64,000 nt of DNA, taken from Adenophora triphylla var. japonica (taxonomy: Eukaryota; Streptophyta; Magnoliopsida; Asterales; Campanulaceae). Below, one piece after another: positions 56,501 to 63,344 of the stretch. The stretch spans positions 248,001 to 312,000 of the forward strand of contig JAFEMH010001352.1 of assembly GCA_022495995.1 (NCBI GenBank), read 5' to 3'. Both the position numbers and the translations under genes were made by a program. Position 1 is the stretch's first letter; each line of letters opens with the position of its first letter. The notes below the pieces were generated by a model. The model was not told where the DNA came from and did no database searches. It saw only the letters and a program-made list of their open reading frames with translations.

Positions 56501-59211
56501 GCCACGCAATATTTCAAGCACACCTGGTATGTATATTTTTCTTGTTTAGAGGTAATTGTTGCCTGTAATTTCATACAAACACATGCATGCAGCACTTTTT
56601 ATGATATGTAATTGCAAGTATATGAGGTACATTTACTATGTCATGTATTCGTTGCTTTCATATCAAATTTTTATTATGAGACATTCTTTAAGGAACACAT
56701 AAAAGTAAGCTGAGAAAGAATCAAAACACTCGCATACCATGTAGGAAGTTCCAAATTCTGTAGTTTTCTTTCCCTTTTAATATGTATAGTTGTCTTGGTA
56801 TTGGAGTTAGTAAGGAACATTTGACATGCTGCCAATTATTACCCTTACATTCAAATTTTAAAAATTTCACTTGTCTATGTGTGATAGCACTGATATTTCA
56901 GAAGGATTGCCTCTTCAATATATTTTACTTAATGAAAATGAGGTACAAACAAGGCTAAGCTGCTGGGGAAGAGTTTGGTCACATTCCTTTTGACTTATGG
57001 AACTTGTTTGGAGCTCAAGCCTTCCCCTTCTAGATTGACAGTTCTCAAAAAAGTAGGTAGACAGATTTATCTTTCCGATTGCAGTTGATGCAGTGCAAAA
57101 GCAAGATTTTACCCAGGGGTGAATATGTACTTATAATTAGTTTACATAGTTTTGAGTTAGGCACAGGCGGAGCTATGGCTTGGGATAAGGGGGTAATTGC
57201 CCCCTCTTACTTTTTAAAATTCACCAAATTAGTTTTAGTAAATTTTGAAAATTTTAATTTTTCCATTGAAATTTGTATTTTACCCCCATTTCACCAAGAA
57301 AAAATAACACTACATTATATTTTTACCCCCGTTTAAACTAAATTAATGCATTACATTATAATATTTTATAATAAACATAATCTTGCCCTGTTTCAAAAAA
57401 ATCCTGGCTCCGACAATGTCTAATATGTGGACTTCTTTGTTTGGGTAACTATATTAGTACATCGTGTGGCATTGTTACATTATCACTCTTCGTAGCTCAT
57501 GTACGTATACTTTTTGGCTCTTAAGTTGCATTTCTTATATTATGTTATTTTGTATGCAACTTTTTACTCCTGTCCGAATCTAGATGAAAAGTTTGGCGAA
57601 ATTAAATATCAGGCAGCATTATCTATACAGGAAATCGCTTGATTTATGACGCTTAGAGAAACTATCTGAAATAAGTGAGTGATTATTGTGCTAATGTTCA
57701 AAAGAGTCGCAATCACCAGAACTAACTTTTGTGGACCATTTTTTCTTCAGCGAGAGGACGAGGATCCACTACATCTTTCAGCAGTGCCCAAAGAAGTGCT
57801 CCTCGGCAGAGTACTTGTAGCCATTGCCAGCAGACGGGGCATTCTTCAAATAATTGCCATTTACAGACTTCTCACTCTCGTGGTGCTCGATCAGAGAGAA
57901 CGAATCCTGAGAATGGTATCCATTGATTATCTGTTATTCTTGTAACTTGACTTCCATACAACAATTTTTTGCAATCAAATTAGAAAAGTGTACGGGTCAT
58001 AAAGCATTTAGACTGCAATCGCACAAAAAAAAAGTGTGCTTAGCGCAGGAGTGCTACATAGATACAGGAAATAATATAAGTTGCGCACTCAATGTTACAG
58101 AAAGGTAAGGGTAGAATGATAACCTTGGAATCCAATAGTGGAGTATGCATTCAATCATATCACAGTGTAGGCACTCTTACCATACGTGAACTTGGGAGCC
58201 AGCGCTCTTGAGGAAGTTCCTACACTCGCTCTCCACTTAATCTTACATCCTTGTGTGAAACTCTGTTTATACATAGTGAAGATCCAACAGAACAGATGCA
58301 ATCATTCTGATGAACGATTGGACAAGCTCAGAGGAACTTGAGCGACAGCCATGGTCCTCTCAAGGGCCCAAAATAATATGGTATAGGTTGGAAGGTCAAT
58401 TCAAGTAAGAAACTAGTCTGGGAAGGATTGATGAAGTTATGAAAGAAGTACCTAAAAGGAGGAAGGCATTTGTTGAAGATGATGACTATTATGACCTTCC
58501 TCTATCTGAAACACTTTAAAAATCAAGAGCAATAAGTTGGCTTGACATTAATCTCTCACTGTTTTCGTCTGATGCAGGAGAATCTTCAATACAATGTAAT
58601 ACTTGCGGTATGCTGTGCATTCTGCGAACTGCTAACACTGAAAATAACAGGGGGAGGAAATTCTACTCGTGCCAAGCGCAGGGGTGCAACTTCTTTGTGT
58701 ACGTAAATTTACACTTGTATTATACTTGTGTCTTGTGTGTATGTGTGTGTATGGAAGAGAGTCAGGTGCTCATGACATAGATAAGCGTGAAATAATGTCA
58801 GTGATATGAAGTAGAGTGTACTGAGCTCTAAGCAAGAATGTCTTTATCATCTATAACTTTGTAAAATGTTTTATGTCTGTTTACAGTTAAATTTTGAGTG
58901 TGATGAACAAAAAAGGCAGAGTAAGTAATTGAGTTGTGTTTGTTGTTGAATGCAGAAGTTGGGAGGATGAAGGCAATGTTTCAAGGAATGGTAGGGGCTC
59001 TAATAGTAGCAGAGGAAGAGCAAGCAATCCAAGCAGGAGGGGGAGCCGTGGTGGTGGTAGGACAAGAGGTGGGAGGAGAGGAGCAGATTCCAATAACGAA
59101 GGGATGTTTGTGTCGGCAACAGGGGAGCCTGTTTCAGGAAGAAGTTGCTTTGTTTGTGGTGACCCATCTCACTTTGCAAATGTTTGCCCAAACCGCGGAG
59201 TCAGAAACTAA
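17471..59211 (+). CDS. TOP3A: DNA topoisomerase 3-alpha (24 exons, 925 aa)
   Basis: Type IA topoisomerase that relaxes and decatenates single strands and, with RecQ helicase and RMI1, dissolves double Holliday junctions in the nucleus. Exons: 17471-17767, 18572-18750, 18823-18895, 32849-32971, 33071-33192, 33282-33354, 33459-33575, 36939-37022, 39918-40097, 40217-40345, 40937-41011, 43750-43839, 43977-44078, 45263-45297, 46147-46276, 48721-48773, 48848-48947, 50210-50248, 51633-51711, 51852-51923, 56443-56526, 57751-57915, 58578-58698, 58956-59211. All 23 introns are GT-AG and phases join without a stop, giving 2778 nt; 925 aa equals the usual plant length. The family call is firm; individual junctions were set by eye from phase and homology. 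Exon 1 has a weak donor (GTCTTT). The gene is ~42 kb only because of transposons in its introns. Confidence 0.93.
18991..19770 (+). repeat. 5' LTR of element B
   Basis: It runs TGATGCGATCGTATAAAATG to TATGGTAGCATCA. A TATA box (TATATAAA, ~19530-19537) marks the probable transcription start region. It is ~18 bp shorter than the 3' LTR; the differences include indels near 19497-19525 and 19620-19735. Confidence 0.95.
19772..19791 (+). promoter_or_regulatory. Primer-binding site of element B
   Basis: TTGGTTCCGTTGCCGGGACT, one base after the 5' LTR. It is homologous to the element A site and is of the form used by Tat-lineage elements. Confidence 0.85.
20001..21690 (+). pseudogene. gag of element B, one frameshift
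   Basis: It starts [14 protein letters not shown]. The first frame runs to a stop at 20447, and homology continues in another frame from ~20400 ([17 protein letters not shown]) to 21690. The N-terminal half is highly charged (Arg/Glu/Lys, coiled coil [20 protein letters not shown]). The retrotransposon gag core follows ([50 protein letters not shown]), then an RGRGQDQGR tail. It would form the virus-like particle in the cytoplasm. The frameshift makes the copy defective. Confidence 0.85.
21687..22802 (+). CDS. Zinc knuckle and aspartic protease of element B
   Basis: The frame opens with ATGA overlapping the gag stop. It contains a CCHC-like knuckle, [14 protein letters not shown], and then the retropepsin motif [17 protein letters not shown], with the catalytic Asp in DSGA, plus the hydrophobic [13 protein letters not shown] strand. 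It ends at a stop at 22800-22802, after which homology resumes in a third frame. The ATGA overlap could be a functional gag/pro junction or a chance effect of a one-base mutation. Confidence 0.85.
   Translation: MIKFSRLNTTLGKILRKEEFPEPYAIREGSYAARDPNKYCDFHKDKGHSTDDCYNLRRIVQGKIDNGEFKQYLEGSKTREEGARQERARDQNVIDVIQDPLPSVVQLDNQIMMLSHSFDIPPFVASEERVISFSRSELAATKGHGNQPVIITICPGNNVVQRLMVDSGASRNVLYYEAFKRMNYTNANLVPYKGYLEGFTNHSVKVKGTIMLEVEIGEGEQARSEQVEFMVIDLVSAYNAIVGIPFLLSFEMVLSIPHQRVKYPTSRGVGCIKSEAITVARKKKEMIKAKGVSTSSMMTKSNASQLRINMIEFVETEDDWVVTESMKNGTALVVAGANDEAKRDEMMVMRQSNCVNSEQNVAEELDLGMES
22850..26325 (+). pseudogene. pol of element B: RT, RNase H, second RNase H, integrase
   Basis: Four frames must be joined: 22850-23347, 23308-23892, 23850-25973 and 25900-26325. 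Reverse transcriptase shows [24 protein letters not shown] and the catalytic YIDDMV. A Ty3-type RNase H follows ([15 protein letters not shown]). An archaeal-type second RNase H then appears ([54 protein letters not shown]). Integrase has the HHCC finger ([21 protein letters not shown]), DDE-core motifs ([29 protein letters not shown]) and a C-terminal KWEGPFQV. Frame breaks lie near 22.8, 23.32, 23.87 and 25.88 kb. Confidence 0.9.
26600..27812. repeat. Tandem arrays in element B: ~34-bp units then 8 units of ~136 bp
   Basis: A short array (~26600-26740) is built on GCTTGAAGATGGCGGCCAAG. It is followed by eight units starting with GGGCGGTGCCTTGGAGATAG at about 26755, 26891, 27028, 27166, 27299, 27433, 27569 and 27699 (spacing 130-138 bp). 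Each unit ends GGCGCCTAGAAAAAGTCCC. Unit 7 is rearranged. The array lies between the pol stop and the antisense ORF. This part of Tat/Ogre-type elements is known to be hypervariable and to seed satellite DNA. Confidence 0.92.
27813..28487. other. Untranslated region of element B with GTCGCAAACCGCGAC motifs
   Basis: No convincing ORF. Four copies of GTCGCAAACCGCGAC or close variants lie at ~28262-28405 (for example ~28379-28393), each a short imperfect palindrome. The region lies 3' of the antisense ORF stop. Confidence 0.55.
28488..30977 (-). CDS. Antisense additional ORF (aORF) of element B, probably spliced
   Basis: It starts [16 protein letters not shown] at 30977. The first exon (to ~30044) carries the gypsy-type transposon domain also seen in element A ([47 protein letters not shown]). 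A candidate intron lies near 29974-30043, but its exact junction is unclear. After an Ala/Lys- and Glu-rich region, an 81-bp intron (29222-29302, donor GTGAGT, acceptor TTTTTTACAG) keeps the frame. A coiled coil follows ([17 protein letters not shown] to [14 protein letters not shown]). The C-terminus, after one frameshift near 28.89 kb, reads [16 protein letters not shown] to TSGTQPSAP. One in-frame stop sits at ~29733. The function of this Tat-lineage protein is unknown. Confidence 0.75.
31318..31405. repeat. 12-bp minisatellite GAATTCAAGCGA
   Basis: About six to seven direct copies of GA(A/G)(T/C)TCAAG(C/T)GA, between the antisense ORF start and the 3' LTR of element B. Confidence 0.75.
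31931..31953 (+). promoter_or_regulatory. Polypurine tract region of element B
   Basis: CGAGGCTTGAACTTGGGGGC followed by TTC lies immediately before the 3' LTR. The G-rich run is the probable plus-strand primer. Confidence 0.6.
31954..32751 (+). repeat. 3' LTR of element B
   Basis: It aligns with the 5' LTR over its full length, with scattered substitutions and small indels. It starts TAATACGATCG where the 5' copy has TGATGCGATCG, and ends GCATCA followed by the CAACT target duplication. Confidence 0.95.
32849..46276 (+). CDS. TOP3A: TOP3A exons 4-15: type IA catalytic core
   Basis: This part contains [29 protein letters not shown] and, in exon 8, [17 protein letters not shown] with the catalytic Tyr341 that forms the 5'-phosphotyrosine bond. 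Exon 9 holds [14 protein letters not shown], and exons 12-14 hold [23 protein letters not shown] and [10 protein letters not shown]. Exon 14 is only 35 nt. Exon 13 reads [12 protein letters not shown], which seems one residue shorter than the Arabidopsis version as I remember it; this lies in a loop. No catalytic residue is missing. Confidence 0.93.
33656..34383. mobile_element. Long-TIR MITE in TOP3A intron 7
   Basis: Imperfect inverted arms of ~115-120 bp: the left starts GGGTGAAATATAAAATTTG, and the complement of the right starts GGGTAAACTACAAAATTTG. Both continue through TTGCACTTTTG / ATGCACTTTTG and CACTAAGATTCTCGGCTTCA / TACTAAGATTCTTGCCTTCA. No ORF. The terminus type is common in Mutator-like MITEs of dicots, but a clear 9-bp target duplication was not found. 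Confidence 0.65.
34990..35640 (+). other. Pyrimidine-rich, 5'-UTR-like island with (CT)n in intron 7
   Basis: An island of C/T-rich sequence includes CTCCATCTCCGGCGGATCCA, AGATCTAGTGCCTCATCTCC and a (CT)17-like run at ~35521-35555. Composition contrasts with the AT-rich intron and looks like a plant 5' UTR or first-exon region. No protein domain is recognised. It could be a captured gene fragment or an internal promoter. Confidence 0.4.
36095..36665. repeat. ~125-bp tandem repeats with small palindromes, intron 7
   Basis: TGGTCTTATACTTCAGCTAT followed by AAGAGTT recurs at about 36099, 36215, 36341 and 36470. Between copies lies GTCTTATAACTGAATTATAA followed by GAGG. Both blocks are short inverted repeats (CTTATAA/TTATAAG). 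A decayed remnant continues to ~36665. No flanking long inverted repeats were found. Confidence 0.75.
37023..38187. other. TOP3A intron 8, first part
   Basis: Nothing recognisable: no ORF of note, no terminal repeats. Composition is ordinary intronic. Confidence 0.5.
38196..39358. mobile_element. hAT-type nonautonomous transposon in TOP3A intron 8
   Basis: Perfect 8-bp target duplications TTCATGCA at 38188-38195 and 39359-39366. The left end reads TAGGGCCAGTCCTAA, and the complement of the right end reads CAGGGCCGGTTCTAA. CAGGG-type termini plus an 8-bp duplication are diagnostic of hAT. No transposase ORF remains. A Stowaway MITE is nested inside (38773-39129), so the hAT inserted first. 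Confidence 0.88.
38773..39129. mobile_element. Stowaway MITE nested in the hAT element
   Basis: Ends CTCCCTCCGTCCCACTTCAA and TTGAAGTGGGACGGAGGGAG, perfectly inverted over at least 20 bp, with TA target duplications at 38771-38772 and 39130-39131. 357 bp, no ORF. Confidence 0.92.
39456..39691. mobile_element. Stowaway MITE in TOP3A intron 8
   Basis: CTCCCTCCGTCCCAGAGAAC at the left and GTTCTCCGGGACGGAGGGAG at the right, with TA on both sides. 236 bp. Confidence 0.92.
41012..41938. other. TOP3A intron 11, first part, unidentified repeat-like DNA
   Basis: The base composition of 41300-41900 is more GC-rich than the surrounding intron, and a short plus-strand open stretch (41684-41920) is present. 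No family motif is recognised. It may be a decayed transposon fragment. Confidence 0.35.
41939..43520 (+). mobile_element. Probable solo LTR (copia-like) in TOP3A intron 11
   Basis: It starts TGTAGGTGTTAGTGCCCTAG and ends TGCGCATGGACCCTCGAAAC followed by CCAACA, an ending style typical of plant Ty1/copia LTRs. A TATA-like GTATAAATAC lies at ~43084, followed by an R/U5-like region. No primer-binding site or coding sequence follows, so only one LTR seems to remain. Flanking pentamers GTTTC and GATTC differ at one position, so the target duplication is only suggestive. Confidence 0.65.
42778..43019. repeat. Cluster of GGGACGACTCGTCCC palindromes in the solo LTR
   Basis: About nine copies of a ~15-17-bp motif, GGGGACGACTCGTCCCC and variants (GGGACGACTCGTGCCC, GGGACGAGTCGTCCC), at ~42778, 42833, 42853, 42871, 42890, 42937, 42964, 42983 and 43003. 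Several are perfect palindromes with a one-base centre. They lie 60-300 bp upstream of the LTR TATA-like box. Confidence 0.85.
44280..45180 (-). other. Unidentified antisense ORF remnants in TOP3A intron 13
   Basis: Three overlapping minus-strand open stretches (44852-45178, 44680-44892, 44462-44699) encode protein-like sequence, such as [20 protein letters not shown] and [20 protein letters not shown]. Codon-like composition and adjacency suggest one decayed gene or transposase read in shifting frames. I do not recognise the family. Confidence 0.4.
45565..45939. mobile_element. Stowaway MITE in TOP3A intron 14
   Basis: Termini CTCCTCCGCCCCGTGATAAA and TATTATGGGATGGAGGGAG, flanked by TA (45563-45564, 45940-45941). 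375 bp, decayed compared with the intron 8 copies. Confidence 0.85.
46277..47887. other. TOP3A intron 15, first part
   Basis: No gene or recognisable element. The open frame that continues from exon 15 to ~46567 is read-through into the intron. Confidence 0.5.
47896..48636. mobile_element. hAT-like TIR element in TOP3A intron 15
   Basis: Left terminus CTATGTTACTCGGACTC, right terminus GTGTCCAGGTAACATAG (inverted with small mismatches). Subterminal CCCGTGTCCG-like motifs recur at both ends. Flanking octamers GTATCTAG (47888-47895) and GTTTCTAG (48637-48644) differ by one base, consistent with an aged 8-bp target duplication. A Stowaway is nested within. Confidence 0.7.
48099..48367. mobile_element. 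Stowaway MITE nested in the intron 15 element
   Basis: CTCCCTCCGTCCCATATAAG at the left and TATTCGGGATGGAGGGAG at the right, with TA duplications on both sides. 269 bp. Confidence 0.92.
48721..59211 (+). CDS. TOP3A: TOP3A exons 16-24: zinc-binding C-terminus
   Basis: Exons 17-19 give a Cys4 zinc ribbon (Cys640, Cys643, Cys662, Cys668). Exons 19-21 give a second one (Cys688, Cys691, Cys719, Cys723). Exon 22 encodes a CCHC knuckle, [14 protein letters not shown] (768-781). Exon 23 encodes a GRF finger (Cys807, Cys810, Cys832, Cys837, with NRGRKFYSC). Exon 24 has a Gly/Arg/Ser-rich linker and a final CCHC knuckle, [14 protein letters not shown] (905-918), before the stop at 59209-59211. This GRF plus CCHC tail is the plant TOP3-alpha pattern. 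It distinguishes the gene from TOP3-beta and presumably binds single-stranded DNA. Confidence 0.92.
48948..50209. other. TOP3A intron 17
   Basis: It contains a pyrimidine-rich CCTTTTCC repeat at ~49797-49850 and otherwise no recognisable gene or element. Part of the middle (49160-49760) may be an old repeat, but no terminal structures are visible. Confidence 0.45.
50249..51632. other. TOP3A intron 18
   Basis: No gene. A truncated Stowaway-like right end (GTGGAGGGAGTAG) is at ~50353-50366, without its partner. A C-rich CCTCCCCCTCCCC run is at ~51005-51022. Confidence 0.45.
52568..52729. repeat. Hairpin with ~44-bp arms in TOP3A intron 20
   Basis: Arm 1 (~52568-52611) contains CATTAATAAAAACTCACTTG followed by CACATTCCATGTA. 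Arm 2 (~52686-52729) is its near-complement, TACATGGAATCTGCAAGTGA followed by GCTTGTATTAATG. The loop is ~74 nt. It has only a few mismatches. It could be a small MITE or an intronic small-RNA precursor. Confidence 0.7.
53298..53642 (-). pseudogene. Possible captured gene fragment inside the MULE
   Basis: The minus-strand frame encodes 114 residues starting [15 protein letters not shown], Asn/Pro/Arg-rich and then Gly-rich ([18 protein letters not shown]). Local GC content and CCGGCGACCACC-type sequence contrast with the AT-rich element. The plus strand instead resembles a 5' UTR/first-exon region. The donor gene is not recognised and neither strand is proven coding. Confidence 0.35.
54130..54715. 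repeat. ~124-bp tandem array with perfect palindromes in the MULE
   Basis: CTTAAACAACTGATAAATGA recurs at about 54131, 54255, 54380, 54503 and 54636. Each unit contains the palindrome AACTGATAAATG-T-CATTTATCAGTT, plus a second ACTGATAAAT...ATTTATCAGT pair. About five units. Confidence 0.85.
55655..55880. mobile_element. Stowaway MITE that is almost one long hairpin
   Basis: Ends CTCCCTCCATCCGACC and GGGACGTAGGGAG, with TA duplications at both sides. The two ~95-bp halves are near-perfect inverted repeats (TTTGGTCAACTTGATT and AATAATTATCCTAATGAAAA are mirrored), so the whole element can fold on itself. Confidence 0.88.
57165..57415. mobile_element. Possible small TIR element in TOP3A intron 21
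   Basis: CAGGCGGAGCTATGGCTTGG at the left, and TCCTGGCTCCGACA at the right as the inverted counterpart. In between are AT-rich sequence and two ACCCCC motifs. This 'CGGAGC...GCTCCG' arrangement is common in small dicot DNA transposons. No target duplication is confirmed. Confidence 0.4.
57916..58577. other. TOP3A intron 22
   Basis: No recognisable gene or element; ordinary intronic DNA. Confidence 0.5.
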
Positions 59212-60456
59212 TGACATGCCATTTTCTTGTACTTTTTAAGTGCTATTGTGGCTGGTGTGCAGAGTATGAGGGCTATCATAGTGGTTGAATTGATAAAATA
59301 GCTGACTAATTACCATTTAAATAAATTATACTAGGTAGATTAAGATGGAATGAGGTATGTGTTTATTCTAATTGATTAGTTTATTAATGATGGAAAAATA
59401 CATTATCGTTGACACTTTATAATACTAGTATTGGTATTTACGAGAAACCCGCTTTTCATATTGCTCTTAAAAAAACTATTTTTTTTTTTTCATAATATAA
59501 CTCTTTTACCTATGAAAAATATAATGTATATACCCTGAACAGTCTTGACTCACCCTCTTTAGTTTTTAGTACTCCCTCCATCTCAATTGATCTTCTTGTT
59601 TTTTTTTTTTTCCCATTATTATTAATAAACTTTAAGCAATATAATGTAATTGATACATCATCAACAATAATAATATCAATAACAAGTTTTACATTTTCAT
59701 TAGATTACTTATATTATCCTATTATAATTGTTTAAAGTTCTTTAATAAAATAATTTTAAAAAAATGAGAAAATCGTTATGAGATGTAAGGATTAGAAAAA
59801 AATCTGATTTTGATATTGGCGGCAGCAACTCCTTTGACGTAACATAACAGTTGCTTAAAGTCGATAGCTCTAGTTAAACTTAAAATAGAACACCCTCTTT
59901 ACCACCGAATGATCTAGATGATTGTTGGTATACCGCTGGGTTTCAATTGTATCCACACACACTTTGGATAGTAGTAGGAGGAGGCTGTAAGCCAGGGTAA
60001 GAGGTCGGAGGGTTAAAACGGAAGCTGTCTGTATCCAGCTAATTTTTCTTGTCGTTAAGCAAAACGCTGAGTGTACTCATGTGCTTCAAATTCATTGGTT
60101 CACATTACTCATCCCACGTCATTCTTTCCTAGTCCAAAAAACAAACAAAACCCTCGTAATAGGTTTTTCTTTACAAATATCTGACACCACACCAGTAAAC
60201 ATACGTTAATTCACGCAAGAAAAGTTGGAGAGAGAGAGAGAGAGAGGTCGGCAACACAGTTTGTGTACGTTCTTCAAATTTTGATTTAGACTTTCAGACA
60301 GAGAGAGAGAGAGAAAGAAATATGAGAATTAGAAAGGAGAGAGAGAGAGAGGAGGAAGAGGGAAAACGGCAACACCATTAATCATCAACAATAATTAGTG
60401 CTTTTAGATCATTGAAATAGAGAATTCAATCAAATCTTGTATTATATTCCCCTTCA
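59212..60456. other. TOP3A 3' flank and SUN-gene promoter region
   Basis: AATAAA at 59320-59325, ~110 bp after the TOP3A stop, is a possible polyadenylation signal. A decayed Stowaway-like element spans ~59573-59789: CTCCCTCCATCTC at the left with weakly inverted TCTCATAACGATTTTCTCA / GAAGATCAATTGAGAT-type arms. GA microsatellites at ~60228-60246, 60299-60315 and 60336-60352 lie in the probable 5' UTR of the next gene. Confidence 0.6.
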
Positions 60457-61825
60457 ATGCAGACATCACGTAAGCATACAAGAGCTTTGTTTTATCTCTC
60501 TGTGCTTGTTTTCCTGCTATTCCCCTTCAATTTGCTGATTGACCAGGCTTCAATGGGAACTAAATCTGAGGATATTGATGAGAATGCATGCAACACTTGG
60601 GCTGAAACAAAGAGCTTAAAAGATGATGAACAACTAGTCAATGAGGCAGTGCAAGGGGAGGAGCTGGAACAGTCTGAAAAGGGATCTTCAAAAACACAAA
60701 GGCTACCTCGTGCTGTGCCTCTAGCTCTTGATGAATTCAAGAACAAGCTAGCCTATAATTCCACAAGCACATCAGCTGTAAGTGGTCAGGCCGGCAGCAT
60801 TTTTCACAGATTGGAGCAAGGTGGTGCTGAGTACAATTATGCATCCGCTTCAAAGGGTGCAAAGCTTTTGTCTAATAACAAGGAAGCGAAAGGTGCTTCA
60901 AATATATTAACCAAAGACAAAGACAAATACCTTCGAAATCCATGTTCAGCAGAGGATAAGTTTGTCATCATTCAACTTTCAGAAGAAACCCTTGTTGATG
61001 CTATTATGATTGCCAATTTTGAGCATTACTCATCTAATCTAAAGGAATTTCAACTTCTTGGCAGTCTACTATATCCCACTGATACTTGGGGGGTCAAACT
61101 TGGGAATTTCACTGCTGGAAATGCAAAGCATGTTCAAAGGTTCATTCTCCAGGAGCCAAAATGGGTTAGGTATATCAAGTTGAACCTTTTGAGTCATTAC
61201 GGTTCAGGATTCTACTGCACGTTGAGTGTTATAGAAGTTTACGGAGTGGATGCTGTTGAGAAGATGCTTGAGGATTTGGTGTTTGAACAAGATAAAAAGT
61301 CCAAAGCTGAAGAATTGTCCTCCAATGGGGATCAAAGTATTGTTGTTGATCAAGTGGAATCCAAACAATCTTTAGAAAACTCTGATGTGAAACGTGGAGC
61401 TTTAGAAATTGATGAGCATAGCCTAGTTGAAGAAATCCGTCATCAGCATAGGATACCTGGGGACGGGGTTCTTAAGATCTTGATGCAAAAAGTTCGAATG
61501 CTGGATATAAATTTATCAGCTTTGGAGAGATACCTTGAGGAATTAAATTCTAAATATGGAAACATTTTCAATGAGCTGGATACAGAGATCGCGGAGAAGG
61601 ATGCTCTTGTGCAGAAAATCAGTACAGACATAAGGAATTTCTTTGATAGCAAGGAGGTCATGGTATGTAAATCTATCAGAAATGATTTATATGAGTGTGT
61701 GTTAGTAGTTTTTGTTCTTAAGTTTTACTGCTCTTGCAGACCATGGAGATTGATGATCTTGTATCTTGGAAATCAGTTGTTGCCTTGCAGCTGGATAACA
61801 TTCTTGCAAATAATGCTATCTTCAG
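60457..61825 (+). CDS. Mid-SUN domain protein, 5' part (SUN3/SUN4/SUN5 type)
   Basis: Exon 1 is 60457-61662 (402 codons, donor ATG|GTATGT). Exon 2 is 61740-61825, encoding [20 protein letters not shown] and continuing into the next phase. Residues ~11-28 are a membrane anchor ([18 protein letters not shown]). The SUN domain is at ~113-264 ([85 protein letters not shown]). A coiled coil follows at ~340-400. Central placement of SUN marks the plant mid-SUN class, which acts at the nuclear envelope and ER. The expected C-terminal transmembrane pair is not in the window, because a copia element fills intron 2. The start ATG is the first in frame. Confidence 0.9.
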
Positions 61826-61954
61826 GTAGACTTTTTTTTTTTCCTCAAAAACATGCTTTATTAATTTAATGTATGATAGAAGGAAAAAAATAGCAAGAAG
61901 CGGACAACTAATTTGATGTCCGCTTCGTGCTAAATGATTATGGTGGTGTCGTAA

Positions 61955-62615
61955 TGTAGGGGAATATGGTCTCGATCTTGATACTATGGCCGGATATATG
62001 ATTGAATCGTGTATAATCCACTTTCCGAATAAAGTATTTCGACCCTTAATGCCTGGGTTACACAAAATCTTTATTGGGATAAGACAATCACACAATTTGT
62101 TTTCTAGGCAAAGAGAACAAATCAAAACCTTGAGAATTGTTTGCTTTCGTTATTTTGTTGTATCACTCTTGTATGTTATATATGTACAACTGAGATCAAT
62201 CTCTGTATATATACAGATGGAGAGGTATTAGTTAAAGGGTACAATCAAGAGACATGACTTTAGCCAAGCAATGTGTCTCTTCATTTTGAAAAGGCATACG
62301 TACGGCCGCACGGCCGAGTCTTGTGGCTGCACGGCCAGGTGTCTTATGGCTTACGGCCGTGTCTTATGAAGCTGCTCGGCCGTGTTGTTCGCAGCCGTGT
62401 CATATGGCCTTTCGGCCGTCTTTGTTAAATAACGATCAGCAAAAGAGCTACCCTTTAACTTTTACTTCTATATCGAGGTTGACTTCGTTTTAGCTCAAAC
62501 GAGTGTGTACTCCACACTTTCCCTTACTCGTATCCGAGTCTAATACGAATCACATTGATCTCTTAGTAAATCACCATTACAATAAAACAAGTTGATGACA
62601 CTAAAATCACCAACA
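61955..62615 (-). repeat. 3' LTR of the copia element
   Basis: On the plus strand it runs TGTAGGGGAATATGG to AAAATCACCAACA; in element orientation it starts TGTTGGTGATTTTAG. The polypurine tract (GGAGGGGATT on the minus strand) abuts it at 62616-62625. A TATA-like TATATATACAG is at ~62207-62217. The outer boundary is inferred from the TG/CA rule only. Confidence 0.65.
62299..62423. repeat. CGGCCG palindrome cluster in the copia LTR
   Basis: Six to seven occurrences of CGGCC(G) with variants, such as ACGGCCGTGTCTTATG, at roughly 18-25 bp spacing. In element orientation they lie ~80-210 bp upstream of the TATA-like box. Confidence 0.75.
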
Positions 62616-62625
62616 AATCCCCTCC

Positions 62626-63340
62626 ATTTTAGTGTAATCCTTTGATTTACTAAACTTTATAAATAACGAAACAAACGAATGCATAAATGAAAATGTCTTG
62701 CGATTGAATTTTCATCTTAGTATAATACACATTTCAAATACTCGAGAATCGGGGTGTCGTAACGATTGAACCCGTCAACTCATATGAATACTGAAGATAC
62801 TATACACGTAAGTTCGCATACAATTCTCTTTGTTTAATCTTGACACTTTTACAAGCCATGTGTCCATATCCATTAGTGAGCATATAGGAAGCCAAGTCCT
62901 AGCTTCTTGAAAGCGGCAAAACTTCATGTCCATATAGGTAGTTCCTTTAATCTTGCACCCGCATTTGCAATTTTTCAAAGGAACTATTAAGAAGATATTC
63001 TTCAACCTAACCTTTACTTGCGTGTCCGAACACATACCTTGGGAAAGATAATAACATGTGTTCCAATCTCCAACTGCGAGCTTTCCACATTGAATTCAAG
63101 CTTCTAACGTTGTATTAGAAGGGAATTGGGTATCTCACAATTAGAGGATTAAATGGACTTTAATCCCATTCCCATTGCAGACTTATTTACCGAGTCTCGG
63201 CTAACCCCTTCGTCAGTGGTCGGCCAAATTTTGTTGCGACCGAACAAACTCAACCGATATCACACCATTCATGATTAACTCCCGAATCATACTATGTCCG
63301 ACACCCAGTGTCTAGACTTGCCATTATAAATACGACTATA
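62626..63340 (-). other. Noncoding 3' region of the copia element
   Basis: Between the polypurine tract and the pol remnant. The minus-strand open stretch at 62775-63035 shows no retroelement motif and is probably fortuitous. Confidence 0.5.
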
Positions 63341-63344
63341 GGCC

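Noticed and set aside
57079..57336. 85-residue ORF in TOP3A intron 21
   Set aside because: It spans AT-rich sequence of a likely small transposon; no protein motif.
58934..59239. Alternative plus-strand frame of 101 residues over the last TOP3A exon
   Set aside because: The overlapping frame at 58956-59211 carries the GRG-rich linker and CCHC knuckle and joins exon 23 in phase. This one has no motif.
60492..60746. Minus-strand ORF opposite the SUN gene start
   Set aside because: It is a shadow of the SUN-domain exon, low complexity and without homology.
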